Positions 44,073 through 55,485 of a stretch of 64,000 nt of DNA are shown piece by piece. Within the stretch, counting starts at the first letter, position 1, and each line of letters opens with the position of its first letter. Below the pieces are notes generated by a model. The model searched no databases, had not been told where the DNA came from, and was given only the letters and a program-made list of their open reading frames with translations. The DNA comes from Skeletonema tropicum. Its lineage: Eukaryota > Bacillariophyta > Thalassiosirophyceae > Thalassiosirales > Thalassiosiraceae. The stretch spans positions 3,658,001 to 3,722,000 of the forward strand of contig CM074131.1 of assembly GCA_037178625.1 (NCBI GenBank), written 5' to 3'. Made by a program: the position numbers and the translations under genes.

Positions 44073-45621
44073 ATGAAGCATCACGTTCCTATATTCCTAC
44101 TCGTGAGCGCTGCCATGGCAACCGCCGATGATTCTACCATCATTGTCTCCCATGAAAATTGTGACCCAAACACACTCCCAGCAGAGAGCACAAATATTTC
44201 AACGCTAGACTATGGCAAGTTTTACAAGATGTGTCCTGGAAGTCACCAGCATTCAAGTAATAACACCTTCGCAACATTTGGTCAGCCAAGATGTGGAGAC
44301 GGTTCCAACTTTGCGTTCTATCTCACTCGACCAGAACAGCCGCAGGAGGAGGACAAACTTTTGATCGATTTATCCGGCGGTGGTGCGTGCTGGGACAAGG
44401 CCACTTGCGCACTTCAAGGGTTCATGCTGAAGATGCCTGCCATTGATTTTGTGTTGGGGATGTCATGCTCTGACGTGGGTAGAATTGCCGACGTAAGTAC
44501 AGGATGGGACATTCTATGCGCTCGAACAGTTGGAGGAACTGATTTCACCGAGTACAATACTGTCGTTATTCCATACTGCACACAAGATGTGCACTTGGGA
44601 GATGCTGAAGCTGTATATGATGGAACGAACGTGCAACATGTTGGAGCACACAATACCTATCGTACGTTACAGTGGGCATTTGATAATTTTGAAGACCCGT
44701 CACACATTGTGCTCACGGGGTGCTCTGCTGGTGCTACTCCACTCCCAGTCATCTATCATATGGTCAATGAGCATTACAAAGCGAGAGGTCACAATGTCAA
44801 GGTAGATATTATCGCAGATTCGCCAGTATACCTCACTCCTCTTGATTTCATGGAGAATAATTTTGACAGTTGGAATCATGAAACTGTGATGAAGTCGATA
44901 GGATTTGATTATGATACTCACAAGGGAGATCTACAGTACGCAAGCGCGGTCATTGACTACGTGTTGGATGAGAGTGACGACAGTGATGGTATTGGAATCT
45001 TCAGTCACAACGACGATCCAGTCAGTTTAATGTATTACAATGCTATGGGAGGGAAGGGTGACGCCGAAGTGAGTGCCAAAACTCAGTGGTGGTCTGACAT
45101 GAATACAAGTTGGTCACAACTAAAAAATGAGCACGACAATTTCGATGTGTTCATCGCGGATTCAACAGGACATTGCAGTTCTGGCTTGGTAAGGGTGAAC
45201 AAAACTACAATTATCTTTATGGTAGGCTTGGTTGCATTTTGTATTTTTCTAGGGCTAACTATTTTCTTTTTGAACTCAGTACATTCCAAACCAACAACCC
45301 GACTTTGAAAAATGGGTGTCGAATATAATCGCACCAACTACTCCTGTGCAGCAGGATGCTGCGACGAATACGTCTGTGACGAATACGTCTGTGATGAATA
45401 CGTCTGTGACGAATATAACTGTACATCCTACCTTCATCACGGCGGAAGTCGAGTCTGGGTCTTTAGACAGTCCAGTTTCGTCAATGAACAACAACGATGA
45501 CCTTTCTTCAGTAGACAGTCAAACGGATCCTGCTAGTACAGCGACAACTAAAGCATCTGCTGGACATACTCTTATCGCAACTATGTTGTTCTTCCATTTG
45601 CCATTTTTTTTGGTTGGGTAG
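44073..45621 (+). CDS. Pectin-acetylesterase/Notum-type serine hydrolase, secreted
   Basis: The model is join(44073..45188,45280..45621), 485 residues, with a 91-nt phase-0 intron. This alpha/beta-hydrolase family removes acyl groups from polysaccharides (plant PAE) or from lipidated proteins (animal Notum). A signal peptide (1-18) leads in. The oxyanion region is LIDLSGGGACWD (about 97-108), and the nucleophile elbow is GCSAG with Ser218. Candidate acid and base are Asp in DIIADSP and His in DSTGHCSSG. The C-terminus has a Thr/Ser/Asn-rich stretch coded by a 15-bp minisatellite (acgaatacgtctgtg, 45362-45420), then a hydrophobic tail, which suggests a GPI anchor or wall attachment. The 3' end overlaps the opposing AAA/TPR gene by 41 bp. 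Confidence 0.87.
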
Positions 45622-48600
45622 ACACAAAATTCTCAGCGCCGACGGATAACGAAGAAAATTTACCCTGGACAAACTTGAACAACCAGTCGCACTTCCCGAA
45701 CGCTCCCTTTGAAGAGAGGATTAAATATGGGCTGAGTTAGGGATTGCAGTATAAAAGAAACGAACAAAACATCGACAACTTACCCATTCATGATACTTTT
45801 CATGTGCCAACAAAAAATACTGCATTGCTTTTTCAGCATCTCCGATCTCTAGATAGAAGTATGCTGCCAACTCACAAGCCAAAGCTTCTTCCTGTATAAA
45901 CTAAACGATCAATTTGAATGTAGCAGTTGGTAAAAGACATTTTCATCAGGCGCACAAGAACAAGAAGTGCTCTAGTCAATTCGCTCCAATCTATTCTTAC
46001 CTTGTGATCCCTCGCTGATGATATTGCTTTCTCGTAAAACAAATTAGCCCTATCAAAATTATTGTTGCAGTACGATTCTTCTGCCTCCAACAGATACCAA
46101 TTATTCTCAAATGTCCACTGAGAAGATTCTGCCCATTTCTGTAATGCAAGTTTGCTTCTGTTGCCCTGTTCATGCCAGCGTTGCCCATCTCTCAACTTTC
46201 TAGCAACCCACAAAGAAATGAGACCAATGTAAAATGCATTGTAAGAATGCGCAACTAACAAAACGGGCCAAGTTGTCAATTCCAAGTACTTCTCGGCGTA
46301 TTGTTTGGAATCATCGTATAATCGATACAGAAAGCTAATGTATGCATTTTGGAAGTAGTATGTTTTGATGACGCTATTGTTTGTTGCAAGAATGTTCTCT
46401 TCGTCGGCAGAAAAATGCTTTGGCTTTTCTTCTGCACAAGTCAACTTCAGCACAGAACGCTGTAAACACTGAATTTGTACCATGAAAATCAGCATCTTTC
46501 TCTCATGCATAAAGTTTATCCATTCATCGCATTTTTCCTGCAGCGTTTGCAAGTTCATACCAGCATGGAGAGAGCTGAGGACGAAGAGCGTAATGTTGAT
46601 CGAAGCTTGAATGATATCGCCCGACGCCATTGCAGCAGCAAAGCCCTCATTGTGATATTCCAATGCGGCTTGAATCGGCTCAACGTATGATCTGACTTGC
46701 GTACCCAAGCAAATGACCTCTCCGGCACTTTCCCTTGATCCTACTTTGTTAAGTAAGGCGCTTGCAAGTTTAACGTAATGGTAACCCTCACTGATATAAC
46801 CCAGCTTGGCCATATAAGAGCCAAGGTGCGCAAACCCTACAGGAGACACAGGGCTCATGCCTTGTAAAAGTGAAAGCTGAATAATTCGTTGCATCACATA
46901 AGGACCAGATTCGGGCCTGGTTTGACTCATCCCTAACTCCAACTTGCCCAAAAACTTCATTGCAACAATCATAGTTGGATCGGTCATTGGTTTGAAATTC
47001 AATATTTCATCATCAGTATAACTTGACAATAGATCTTTCGTCTCTTGTACGCAAACCTCCATACTAGATTCATGTCCCCTTACGTGAACACCAAGGTTTG
47101 CCAAAATATCAAGTCCCTTTTCAATCGATTCGGGTAGTCTCGATGAAAAAGCTAATGCGCATGTGAAAAAATACATGGTATTGAGCTTGTCCTCGTACGA
47201 TCGCCCATATTTCATCACTTGTTCAGAAAGGACTTTCAAACTGACTATGTCGCCGTTCGTAAGAGCACATTTCGCTGCCATTTCAAACAGCTCTAAACTC
47301 AATCCGTAGTGCTCCTCCCAATGCTTCTTCCGCAGGAACGATATCCCATTATCAAAATAAGAGTATGCTGCTGAAAAATCGGACATCTCCATTGACTTCT
47401 TACCGGCCTGTAAATTGAGATTAGCAACAACAGCATTCTGACTTTTATCTTGGACAGCTTCAGGACCTGCCAAATTGATTTGATTCACAGCTGTTAGCAG
47501 ATTGCTATCGTCTTCCTCTCCATCCGACAAATGTGCCAGAGCCATACCATAGCTGAAGTGAAAATGGCATCGATCAAGGAAATTCATCATGTTGTATGCA
47601 GCTTCTTGGATACGGTCATGGCTAAATTGGTACCGACCATCTTTCTTGTCCAGTAATCCTTCTTCTGCTGCTATGTCGAGATTTGTGAGTAACTGCGTAT
47701 GGAGAACTCTCTCCAGAGTTTTGATGAAAGCACTTTCTGCCGAAGATCCAAAACATGACAAAACGCATAGGGATGATTTGACGTCTTCAGATAACGCTTC
47801 GATCGAATGGGTGAAAAACATTGCTACATCATCCGGCAACTTTTGGCATTGGATCTTCTCCAAGTCCCACTCCCACCGCCGTCGGCTCAAGCTTGGACGT
47901 AAGAGACCTTCCTTGCCAAGCGAAACCATCAGCCTCGACACGAAGAGTAGATTCCCCTTCGTCTTGTGGTATATCACACTCGACAGAGGTCGAGTGAGAC
48001 GTGGCGATAGACACAGGGTCTCCGAGATCATTGTGTCTAAGGTCTCTTCGTCCATGAAATCAAGAGTAACGTCAGTAGACCTGGCGTTCAAGAGGTCGCT
48101 ATTGCATATTGTTTTCCAGAGAGGATTAGTGTTGTGGGTCTCTCCATCACGATAGCATCCTAAGAAGAAAAAATGTGTGTTTTGAGAAGCGAGGCCACCG
48201 GCAAGTAAGAGTTGATTCACAGCCGCAATGGAAGCAGAATCTGCCCACTGCAAGTCATCAAGGAACAAAGTTATGGGGGTACCAAATGTACTGGATATCA
48301 CTTCCACAAACCGACACAGCAGGTATTGAAGTCGTTTCTGAGCGTTTGTGCAGCCTTCATCATGACCAACGCAACTCATATCCAGACTTAGGATGTTTGC
48401 TAGGTTGGGTATTAGCTTGATCAAATGATAGGCATCTCTTCCCAACACATGATTCAGCTGATGAGCTAGCATTTGCTTCGATGACGCAAGTTCACTACTC
48501 TGCAACAAAATGCCACAATATTGATTGAATGCTGATGCCAGAGCACTGAACGGTTTGCCTTGCTCAAGTTGATCAAACTTTCCGGATAAAAAGATTCCAC

Positions 48601-49654
48601 CACTCGCTATCACGTACTTCCCGAATTCATATGCCAAGAGTGATTTTCCTGTTCCTGATTGACCAAATATTGTTACTAGCTCGCTGTCACCTGATATTGT
48701 TCGTCGGTAAGCATCCTTGATAATGGATAGTTCGGTATTTCTACCAAAGATACCTTCAGACTGCAATCCAGTCGTTGATAATCTACCCATGTCTAGATCA
48801 TAAAAATAGACTGAGGGCTTATTGAGCATGAGCTGAAGATCATCTCTCACTTCAGATATATCATTGTAAGTTTCATCTTTCCGCAGAGCGCCAGTGGCGC
48901 AATCCAACATGTTGGCAATCAAATCACACACCGACATCGGGACACCTTTCTCAATCAAAGGCTCCACAGAGACTGAACACATATTGTAGTTTTCATTTTG
49001 AACTCGCTTCTTCCTCGGTCCATCCCCACCCCGGGCAGCCGTGTCGGAAGTACTCTCATCATCCGACCAGTTGAAATCGCTCAACAAGTTTTGATACGCG
49101 CTGAGCTCACCAGCAAGATCAACGGTTCTGTCTTGGCGAAAAGGGTTAAAGCCTTCAAAAAATTCATCCATCTCAATCTCATTCGGAGTTGTCTTACTTG
49201 TTTGTTTTTGCCCAAGCTCCGTAGGCCGCTCCCCCCTCGAGAATATTTCAAAGAAAACTATCCCAAGAGAATATAATATTCCTTCCATTTGCGTCGTATT
49301 TTCTGTCCTATCAAACAAGGATGGCAATATTTCTACGCTAATGTCATCATCATCATCCGAGGAAACAGTATTTAATACATTTTCCGTGCCATCTTTCTTC
49401 CAGCTGTTGGACTTCAAGTGGACTACAATACTATCTATCCAATCAAAGTGTAACGTAGGCGATCGGCCGGTCTCTTCCTTTATTACTTTGCAAAGCTTCT
49501 CGGTAAGAGAGCAGGTGAGTCGCAGTGCCAAAATTAAGTAATCAGCAGACGATGCTGTCGCAGGATTGTCAATATTCCAAAATTGCTGGATCCAACCAGT
49601 GAGTGGTATGCGCCGTCCGCCCGATCCTGTTCCTGATACGCTAGTGTCTATCAT
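45581..49654 (-). CDS. Large AAA ATPase / TPR signalling-type protein
   Basis: Exons are 49654-46001, 45891-45784 and 45706-45581, all phase 0 with GT-AG introns, giving 1295 residues. Residues 1-280 hold only remnants of a protein-kinase-like fold (GILYSLGIVFFEIFSRGERP near 125) and no catalytic HRD/DFG. An AAA_16-type NTPase follows: IFGRNTEL, Walker A GQSGTGKS (331-338) and Walker B LFLDDLQWAD (463-472). The remaining ~700 residues are helical and TPR-like, with the signature ending AHEKYHEWGA. In bacteria and diatoms the same kinase-AAA-TPR chain is normally followed by GAF and histidine-kinase domains; here the protein stops ~40 residues after WGA. It is therefore probably a truncated or stand-alone STAND-type regulator. 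Its target is unknown. Confidence 0.82.
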
Positions 49655-49829
49655 TGTGTGCGTGTCGGATTGATGCCGTCATACTTCTCAACGAGATCCT
49701 TCTCCAATAATGGCCTAGCCTTTTTACATAAGTAAGTAGGAGTATGACAGAGGGTTTATTTCTAAAGCCTATTCGTTACACAGTACCGGCGGAACTAAAT
49801 GAAAATGGTACCGCAACAAAAATGGTACC

Positions 49830-50310
49830 ACGCGGGAACAATTGGACTGTGGCTTAAATTAATCCCGCACAAACACTAACAAAAAAACAAAACAAAACAA
49901 AACAAAACAAAGGTCCTGCACTTTCGTCCATGTCACCCCCCCCCCCCCCAATCCCCGCCCATAAATATGATAGACAGACTTTCGATAGAACCACTGGTCA
50001 ACGTTATATGCAGTACTTATGCTCGCATAGCAGCAGTAGCATACGGTTTGCAGGTATGTGGTAGGCATGCCTCATTCAAGATCGAAATTGCAGTTATAGA
50101 GATCAAATTTGTCGATAGGTGCTCCATATCGAGGAATTTTAGTTCCTTATTAACAAATAATGTATAGATACAGTTTGGGATGTCATGTATGATGTTTGCT
50201 ATGTATTTTTGACGAGTAGATATGTTGGCGATTTTTTGTTTGTTGTTAGTGGTTAGTGTTCGTGCGTGAAAATATTGCTAAATCGGTGAGGTAGCATTTC
50301 CTTCCCGCTA
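49830..50310. mobile_element. Relative of the 510-bp MITE, opposite orientation
   Basis: The block at 49975-50080 (tttcgatagaaccactggtc, ctatcg/gtaggcatgcc) is the inverse of 26620-26700. Ends carry gcgggaa / ttcccgc and caaacactaac / gttagtgttcg in inverted orientation. It contains a (aaaac)n run and a C run at 49937-49949. Confidence 0.6.
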
Positions 50311-52538
50311 TTACCTAGCTCAGCGAATCGCTCGAGACGGTCCGATTTGAAGTACTTCAAGTCGTAAAAGACCGAAGAGATCCAACGCGACATTGGAATT
50401 AATATTATAAGTTTTTGACCTTACTGTACGTTTGCCCTCAAATCCTACCTTTGGCTTCAATTACGGGAGTTAGTGGACAAGTGAGGTATCAATGAGCTTC
50501 TACGGACGAAATAAATAACATTGACGCTTTGAAATAGGGTCAACATCCTAGTAGTTACTGTGTTATGGCTAGTCGTAGGGAGCCCATTTTCACCATGGTT
50601 GTGTCGTTTTAGATGCCATAATCGGAGGTGAGTCAGGGCAAAAGACTTAGTTTTACATACAATACGTAGGAATTAGTATTGTAGTGCCAGTTACTGTCAC
50701 ATAGACAGACTAAACTGATCTGTGACGTGTCAAGGGTAAAAACTTCAAGTTAGACATTGGCAACCACTTTAAAGGTACTGGAGCGTAAAAATAGTAATTT
50801 TGGGCTCCATAGCGCGATTCTACTAATTACGACGGTATGCGCTAAAAAAAGAATTGTCGTAAAATTCGTTCTGGAAGTCACAAAAAGGGGCTTGCCAAAA
50901 TTTTATGTAGGATTTGAAAGCAAACGTACAGTAGGCCTCCCCCACCGTCTCCGAAAACGAATACGAATCCGCTCCTACGTAGGTAGGAACTGGTAGGTAC
51001 TGCTTGCTGGATTCGGATCCGGGGAGGCATAAAAAGTGCTCCACACTCCACACCGTCCGAAAACGAAAAGCACGAAGCACAATATCATCATGAAACATCA
51101 TACCATGTACATATATGAGGAGAGTATCAAGCACCAACAGTTGTAATTGGCAAGGTTGGAAAATGGAAGCACCATCTGCCAGGCCGTGGGCACCGGCACA
51201 GCTGGTGGCGCTGCCGCTGGTGCCGGTACTTAACCTCATCGGCTCCGGTGATGTTACATACTAACAAAATCTTCGATCATCATATCATTTCAACGACGGC
51301 GGTTTCTAATGTCACCAATGTGTTATTATCCATCGAATGAGATTCCCAGTGAAGCGACATCTTATGATAAATAGTGATGAATTTTAGCTCACAACCAGAG
51401 GGTCATGAGCCATGAACACTCATCTATTACTATTTTAGCGGTGATAATTTAACAATAATTGACGAGTCGGCGCTGCATTTGTATCCGTGTGGTACTGTCG
51501 ATACAAGCTCCCTTGATTATCCAACGATACAGCGTTTAGCTAAAATTTTCTAGAGGAGAGGAGAGGAGTGGGGATCATGACGATGTTTACAATAAGTGAC
51601 GTCTGGCAAAGAGGCGACAATCTGCTGTAGATGAAGATCTATCCTGGAACTAAATCTGAGATGACTATTGGGAGACAATGGGTGATCACCAAAAAATATA
51701 CACAATATACGGTAGAAGCCGTCAATCTGGAGAAAGAAAGGGTGAATGATTCTTGAAAAGTACTGTGCTGAAGGGTGTGCAACATTTTATCGAAGGAGGT
51801 TGGTCAGCTAGAAGAACAATGGTAGTCTAGTTGACTCAGTCGTGGTGCAACATGCGTCTTCCTTTCAACCTGTGCAACGATCTGCATAAGAAGAAGAAAT
51901 ATAAAACATTATTTAAAGCAGATAATTATCCTTATTAATGATTGTTAGCAACCATCACATAAGCACCTATGTATTGTCTTCTAGAGAGATTACATCGTGT
52001 TAATTATTGATTCGAGGCTGCAACACTGGATAAGAAACAGCAAGGCGGTCTGCTCTTGTGATATTATATGGATTGATTGCAATATAATGTGTTGTTGTGT
52101 GTATTAATAACATCCTAATGAGATTTTTATGCCCACACATGCATCTGTTGACAAAATTCAAAATTCAACACCCAAAGGACATTGCCTACAGGTGATTTCA
52201 AGGCAGATACCAGGCGGGTTGAGTACCAATATCGGTCATCAACATTATTATAGAGCAGAGAATGCTGTGGAGGCCTTATGAATCTATTTATGCGTTTCTT
52301 CGTCGACGATATTTGCCACCTTCACCAAAATTGACCAAAAAATCGATGCCGTCGATATACCCGCCGATACGTCTGTACGTTCTCAATTTCGTAACCTTCC
52401 AGCTACATCAGCGTTTTCTACATCAAAAACTGATAAAGATGATAGCTTTATGGTGTGTTAGAATAATCTTAATTGATTGTGCTATGGCTTACGGCCCGAC
52501 ATGATGGTCGTGATGATGTTGTTGCGTTGCCGATCGAT
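50311..52538. other. Intergenic, repeat debris, no supported gene
   Basis: The words cctacgtaggtaggaact (about 50974) and cgtaggaattag (about 50665) recur elsewhere in the window. cccaccgtctccgaa (about 50941-50955) matches, inverted, the sequence at the left edge of the 55-kb foldback. No frame has a domain. Confidence 0.4.
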
Positions 52539-52543
52539 GGATG

Positions 52544-52708
52544 TGATGGTGTGTGTCGAGTCAACTCGCTCGTGACGCACAGGGAGTACCGGTTGAACCG
52601 ATCTTGCGGAAGATCGGTCATCCGGCTCCACCCTTTTTTAGCGTAGCCAACCACAGTAACCATAAACCAAAGTTATGTCTCCAGTAGTTGACTCTTCTGG
52701 CGTCATCA
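52544..52708 (+). repeat. 5' LTR (165 bp)
   Basis: It is near-identical to the 3' LTR, starts tgatggtgtgtgtcgag and ends ggcgtcatca. It lacks the 11-bp insert tatcttatctt found in the other copy. A hairpin gatcttgcggaagatc lies inside. Confidence 0.9.
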
Positions 52709-52722
52709 GGTTATGAGCCCGT
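52709..52722 (+). promoter_or_regulatory. Primer-binding site, half-tRNA-Met type
   Basis: ggttatgagcccgt directly follows the LTR. Its complement contains ctcataa, a Met anticodon loop with CAU, rather than a tRNA 3' end. This fits priming by an internally cleaved tRNA-Met, as known for Drosophila copia and Ty5. The Gag start codon (52713) overlaps this site. Confidence 0.6.
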
Positions 52723-54674
52723 TCAACAAGCAAGAGAGCTCAATCGCATTGGATACCCCAGCATTGAGCATCATCTTTGCTTCTTCCTCCATCGTTTATC
52801 ACCCATTGTTTATCACCCATCCACCCACTATGCCGACAGTCTCCCAAACCACGAGATCGTCGGCTAGTGCGAGTCCATTCTTCTTTGCATCACCTTACAA
52901 AGGAGACGTCCGAAATGCCAAAGCCAAGCCAGGTGGTGTTCTCCATGTAAGGGGGGACACTGCCTCGGCTCCCACCATCCACTACTGGCTCGAGAATCTG
53001 TCACTAGCTGAGGCCAATGCCAAATATTTTTTCGCCATCGGCTTTACCAACTACAGCTTCACGAGTTATACATCGTCTGCCAACTGGAACAAAACCTATC
53101 CTAACGCACCCATCACAGGTATTGCTCCAATCACTCAACCACCACCACCACCTTCACCAAGGGCTCCTGCTGCACCACCCCGGCCTCCTCCCACTCCAGC
53201 GGCGAGTGTTACGACGGTCAGTTCAGTGGCATCAGCACATGCTCCTCCCACACCTCCAGCTACTGTTCCTCCACCGAACACGCCTGCTCCGGCTTCTTCA
53301 ACGGCTCAGAGCGTGCCACCTGTCACCATTCCTGAAGGTATCTCAATCGGCCGAGATTTGTTCAACCAACTTCTGACGTTGCTCAACGCACAACTCCAGC
53401 AGCGTCAACAGCAGCCAGCACCAGTTGTTTCTCCCGTCGTATCAGCTCCTCCCATTCCTCAATGGGATGGTACTCCCGATACAGTCTCTCTATTCCTTGA
53501 GGCCCTTGCGGATTACAAATACCACGTGTACTTTACCTCGGCCAACATCGATTGGGAGGCCGACTCATCTCCTCCCACCCCACAAAATATTCACATCCGT
53601 TCTGAACTTCTCCGCACCTTGAAACCTTTTCCCATCCTTTATAGTTTTCTCGGCAAGCCACAATATGAACGTGATGGGATCCGCATGCTTCGTGATCTCA
53701 TCGAAAAACTCAATCCTACCCGTCCGGAAAATCTTCTCAATTCAGTCATCGAACTAGTCGGTTTGCAACAGGCTCCCAACGAAACAGGCGTCCAATTTAT
53801 GTGCCGTCTTAGGGGCCTCTACTCCCGCCTCAAGGACATCACAATTTCGAAGATATTTACCACCCTTGCCATCGCTGGTCTCGATCCCGAACTCTACGTT
53901 GGGCTCATCATGAGATACCGTGCCGGTGATCCTTCTGTTACCGAAGCCTCCATCTACGAGCTTGGCGAGGAAGTTGAGGCCGAAGACACCCGTCGTCCCA
54001 TTACTGAACGTGGTACTTCGTCGTCTCCTTCTACCGTCATGGCCCGCCGTGCCAGTCAAGACCCTACCCCTCCACCTCCAAGTACTGATCCCAAGCCAAC
54101 CATCTCCTACCCACCGTCAAAGGCCCAAAAGTGGAAAGACATCAAAGCAGCTTTCTTGGATAAAGAGTTCTGCCCCATTTGTTTTCACCGCAGCGACTAT
54201 CATATCAATGTCGGATGCCCTGCTCTTGCTTCCCTGGGCTTAGTCATTGTGAAGGACGAAGACAAAGCTGCCGAGATCATTGCCGACTACAAGGCCAATA
54301 CAAATAAGCCTCCTCGTCCTCCTTCTGACGATTCCACCACCGCTGATCAAGATGATGACGCAGCTTCAGCCCGTCGGGCCTCAGCCAAGTCGTCTTCTTC
54401 CAAACGAAAGTCTAAATCAAAATCTACCAAATCCACTGCGGCAGCTAAAGCTTCAGCTAAAGCTTCTGCCGCCTCCGCTTCTCCTCAGGGGGGCCAGTTG
54501 AAGTCTCCTCCGGAACAGCTTTCTACTCAGGGGGGGCAGTTGAAGTCTCCTCCTGAACAGCCACCTATGGTTTCCGATACGAATCCTTACAAGATCCCAG
54601 ATACAATGTACGAAGAATACAGCTCTGACGAGGATGATGATGAGGAATTCTATCTTGAAACTTTTGCCACTTAA
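52713..54674 (+). CDS. Copia-type Gag-like protein
   Basis: The product has 653 residues. Residues ~1-130 are Ser-rich with some aromatic segments. A Pro/Ala/Ser/Thr-rich linker follows (about 130-215) before a helical capsid-like core. That core begins near PQWDGTPDTVSLFLEALADY and includes TGVQFMCRLRGLYSRLKDI, similar to the Gag-polypeptide region of Copia elements. Near 485-500 is CPICFHRSDYHINVGC, a zinc-knuckle-like C-x2-C-x6-H-x4-C whose spacing differs from the standard CX2CX4HX4C. The C-terminus is Lys/Ser-rich, has a duplicated GGQLKSPPEQ block, and ends acidic. The frame is fully open, so the element may still be functional in trans. Confidence 0.82.
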   Translation: MSPFNKQESSIALDTPALSIIFASSSIVYHPLFITHPPTMPTVSQTTRSSASASPFFFASPYKGDVRNAKAKPGGVLHVRGDTASAPTIHYWLENLSLAEANAKYFFAIGFTNYSFTSYTSSANWNKTYPNAPITGIAPITQPPPPPSPRAPAAPPRPPPTPAASVTTVSSVASAHAPPTPPATVPPPNTPAPASSTAQSVPPVTIPEGISIGRDLFNQLLTLLNAQLQQRQQQPAPVVSPVVSAPPIPQWDGTPDTVSLFLEALADYKYHVYFTSANIDWEADSSPPTPQNIHIRSELLRTLKPFPILYSFLGKPQYERDGIRMLRDLIEKLNPTRPENLLNSVIELVGLQQAPNETGVQFMCRLRGLYSRLKDITISKIFTTLAIAGLDPELYVGLIMRYRAGDPSVTEASIYELGEEVEAEDTRRPITERGTSSSPSTVMARRASQDPTPPPPSTDPKPTISYPPSKAQKWKDIKAAFLDKEFCPICFHRSDYHINVGCPALASLGLVIVKDEDKAAEIIADYKANTNKPPRPPSDDSTTADQDDDAASARRASAKSSSSKRKSKSKSTKSTAAAKASAKASAASASPQGGQLKSPPEQLSTQGGQLKSPPEQPPMVSDTNPYKIPDTMYEEYSSDEDDDEEFYLETFAT

Positions 54675-54747
54675 TTACTTGCCCCGATCTATTCTCACTT
54701 TGCGTTCCCAGAGAGTCTCCGACTGCTCATCTCACTCGTCTCTCGAC

Positions 54748-54754
54748 AGGGGGG
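54748..54754 (+). other. Polypurine tract
   Basis: agggggg lies immediately upstream of the TG of the 3' LTR, where second-strand priming is expected. Confidence 0.7.
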
Positions 54755-54930
54755 TGATGGTGTGTGTCGAGTCAACTCGCTCGTGACGCACAGGGAGTAC
54801 CGGTTGAACCGATCTTGCGGAAGATCGGTCATCCGGCTCCACCCTTTTTTAGCGTAGCCAACCACAGTAACCATAAACCAAAGTTATGTCTCCAGTAGTT
54901 GACTCTTTATCTTATCTTCTGGCGTCATCA
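54755..54930 (+). repeat. 3' LTR (176 bp)
   Basis: It matches the 5' LTR apart from an 11-bp insertion near 54906-54918. It ends ggcgtcatca and is followed by the ggatg target duplication. Confidence 0.9.
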
Positions 54931-55067
54931 GGATGGTCGGGCTGATCACTACATACAAGAGCTTCCAGTAGCCCCTTTAGTACACCGAATTAGGGGGTTG
55001 CTTGGGATACATTTTGAAGTCGAGTCAAATGATACGTAGGAATTCAGTATGTGCCTAATTCGTATTC

Positions 55068-55485
55068 GTATTCGGGGACGGTGGGGACCAGGGTTGTATA
55101 CCCACTCCGTACCCACCGAAAAAATACCTGGGTATCAGGTATTTTTTGGGTATTGGGTGTAACTATTGCGTACGTACCTGCTCGATTTCTGTATGGGTAC
55201 TTACCTGATACGTACTAACCTAAGGGTAACTACCTTCTGGGTACTCCTAATCAGGTACGAAAGAGCTCAAAATACCCGTAAAATAGAGAAATTCACCCCT
55301 GAAATGACCAAAATTCTTCGGAAAAGTACCCATTCAAGGACCTGACTCGTACCTAACTGGGTCACCTAGGTAATGGGTACGTAACCAAGTAATACGTACC
55401 CAACCGAAAATACGGATGGGTATTACCCAATACGTAGGTACCTACGTATTTTCGGACTAGGTATACAACCCTGGTGGGGACCGGC
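55068..55485. repeat. GGGTACC-rich foldback element
   Basis: ggtggggaccagggttgtat at the left edge is inverted as tatacaaccctggtggggac at the right edge. The interior is made of gggtac/gtaccc words and includes the palindrome aatacgtaggtacctacgta. It is a small non-coding relative of 9105-9292. Confidence 0.75.

Larger units (their letters stand above)
52544..54930 (+). mobile_element. Complete Gag-only LTR retroelement
   Basis: The element is 2387 bp, flanked by the 5-bp duplication ggatg (52539-52543 and 54931-54935). The direct terminal repeats start TG and end CA (52544-52708 and 54755-54930). A primer-binding-like site directly follows the left repeat, and a polypurine tract directly precedes the right one. 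The only ORF is Gag-like; there is no protease, integrase or reverse transcriptase. It must depend on proteins of another element. 5-bp duplications and the Gag type suggest a Copia-like partner. Confidence 0.9.

Noticed and set aside
50823..51239. 138-codon minus-strand frame
   Set aside because: Lies across repeat debris (cctacgtagg, cgaatacgaa words) and has no domain.
52513..52545. Alternative target duplication atggtcg for the LTR element
   Set aside because: It would need the LTR to start ~34 bases earlier, where the two ends are not similar; ggatg fits the TG...CA borders.
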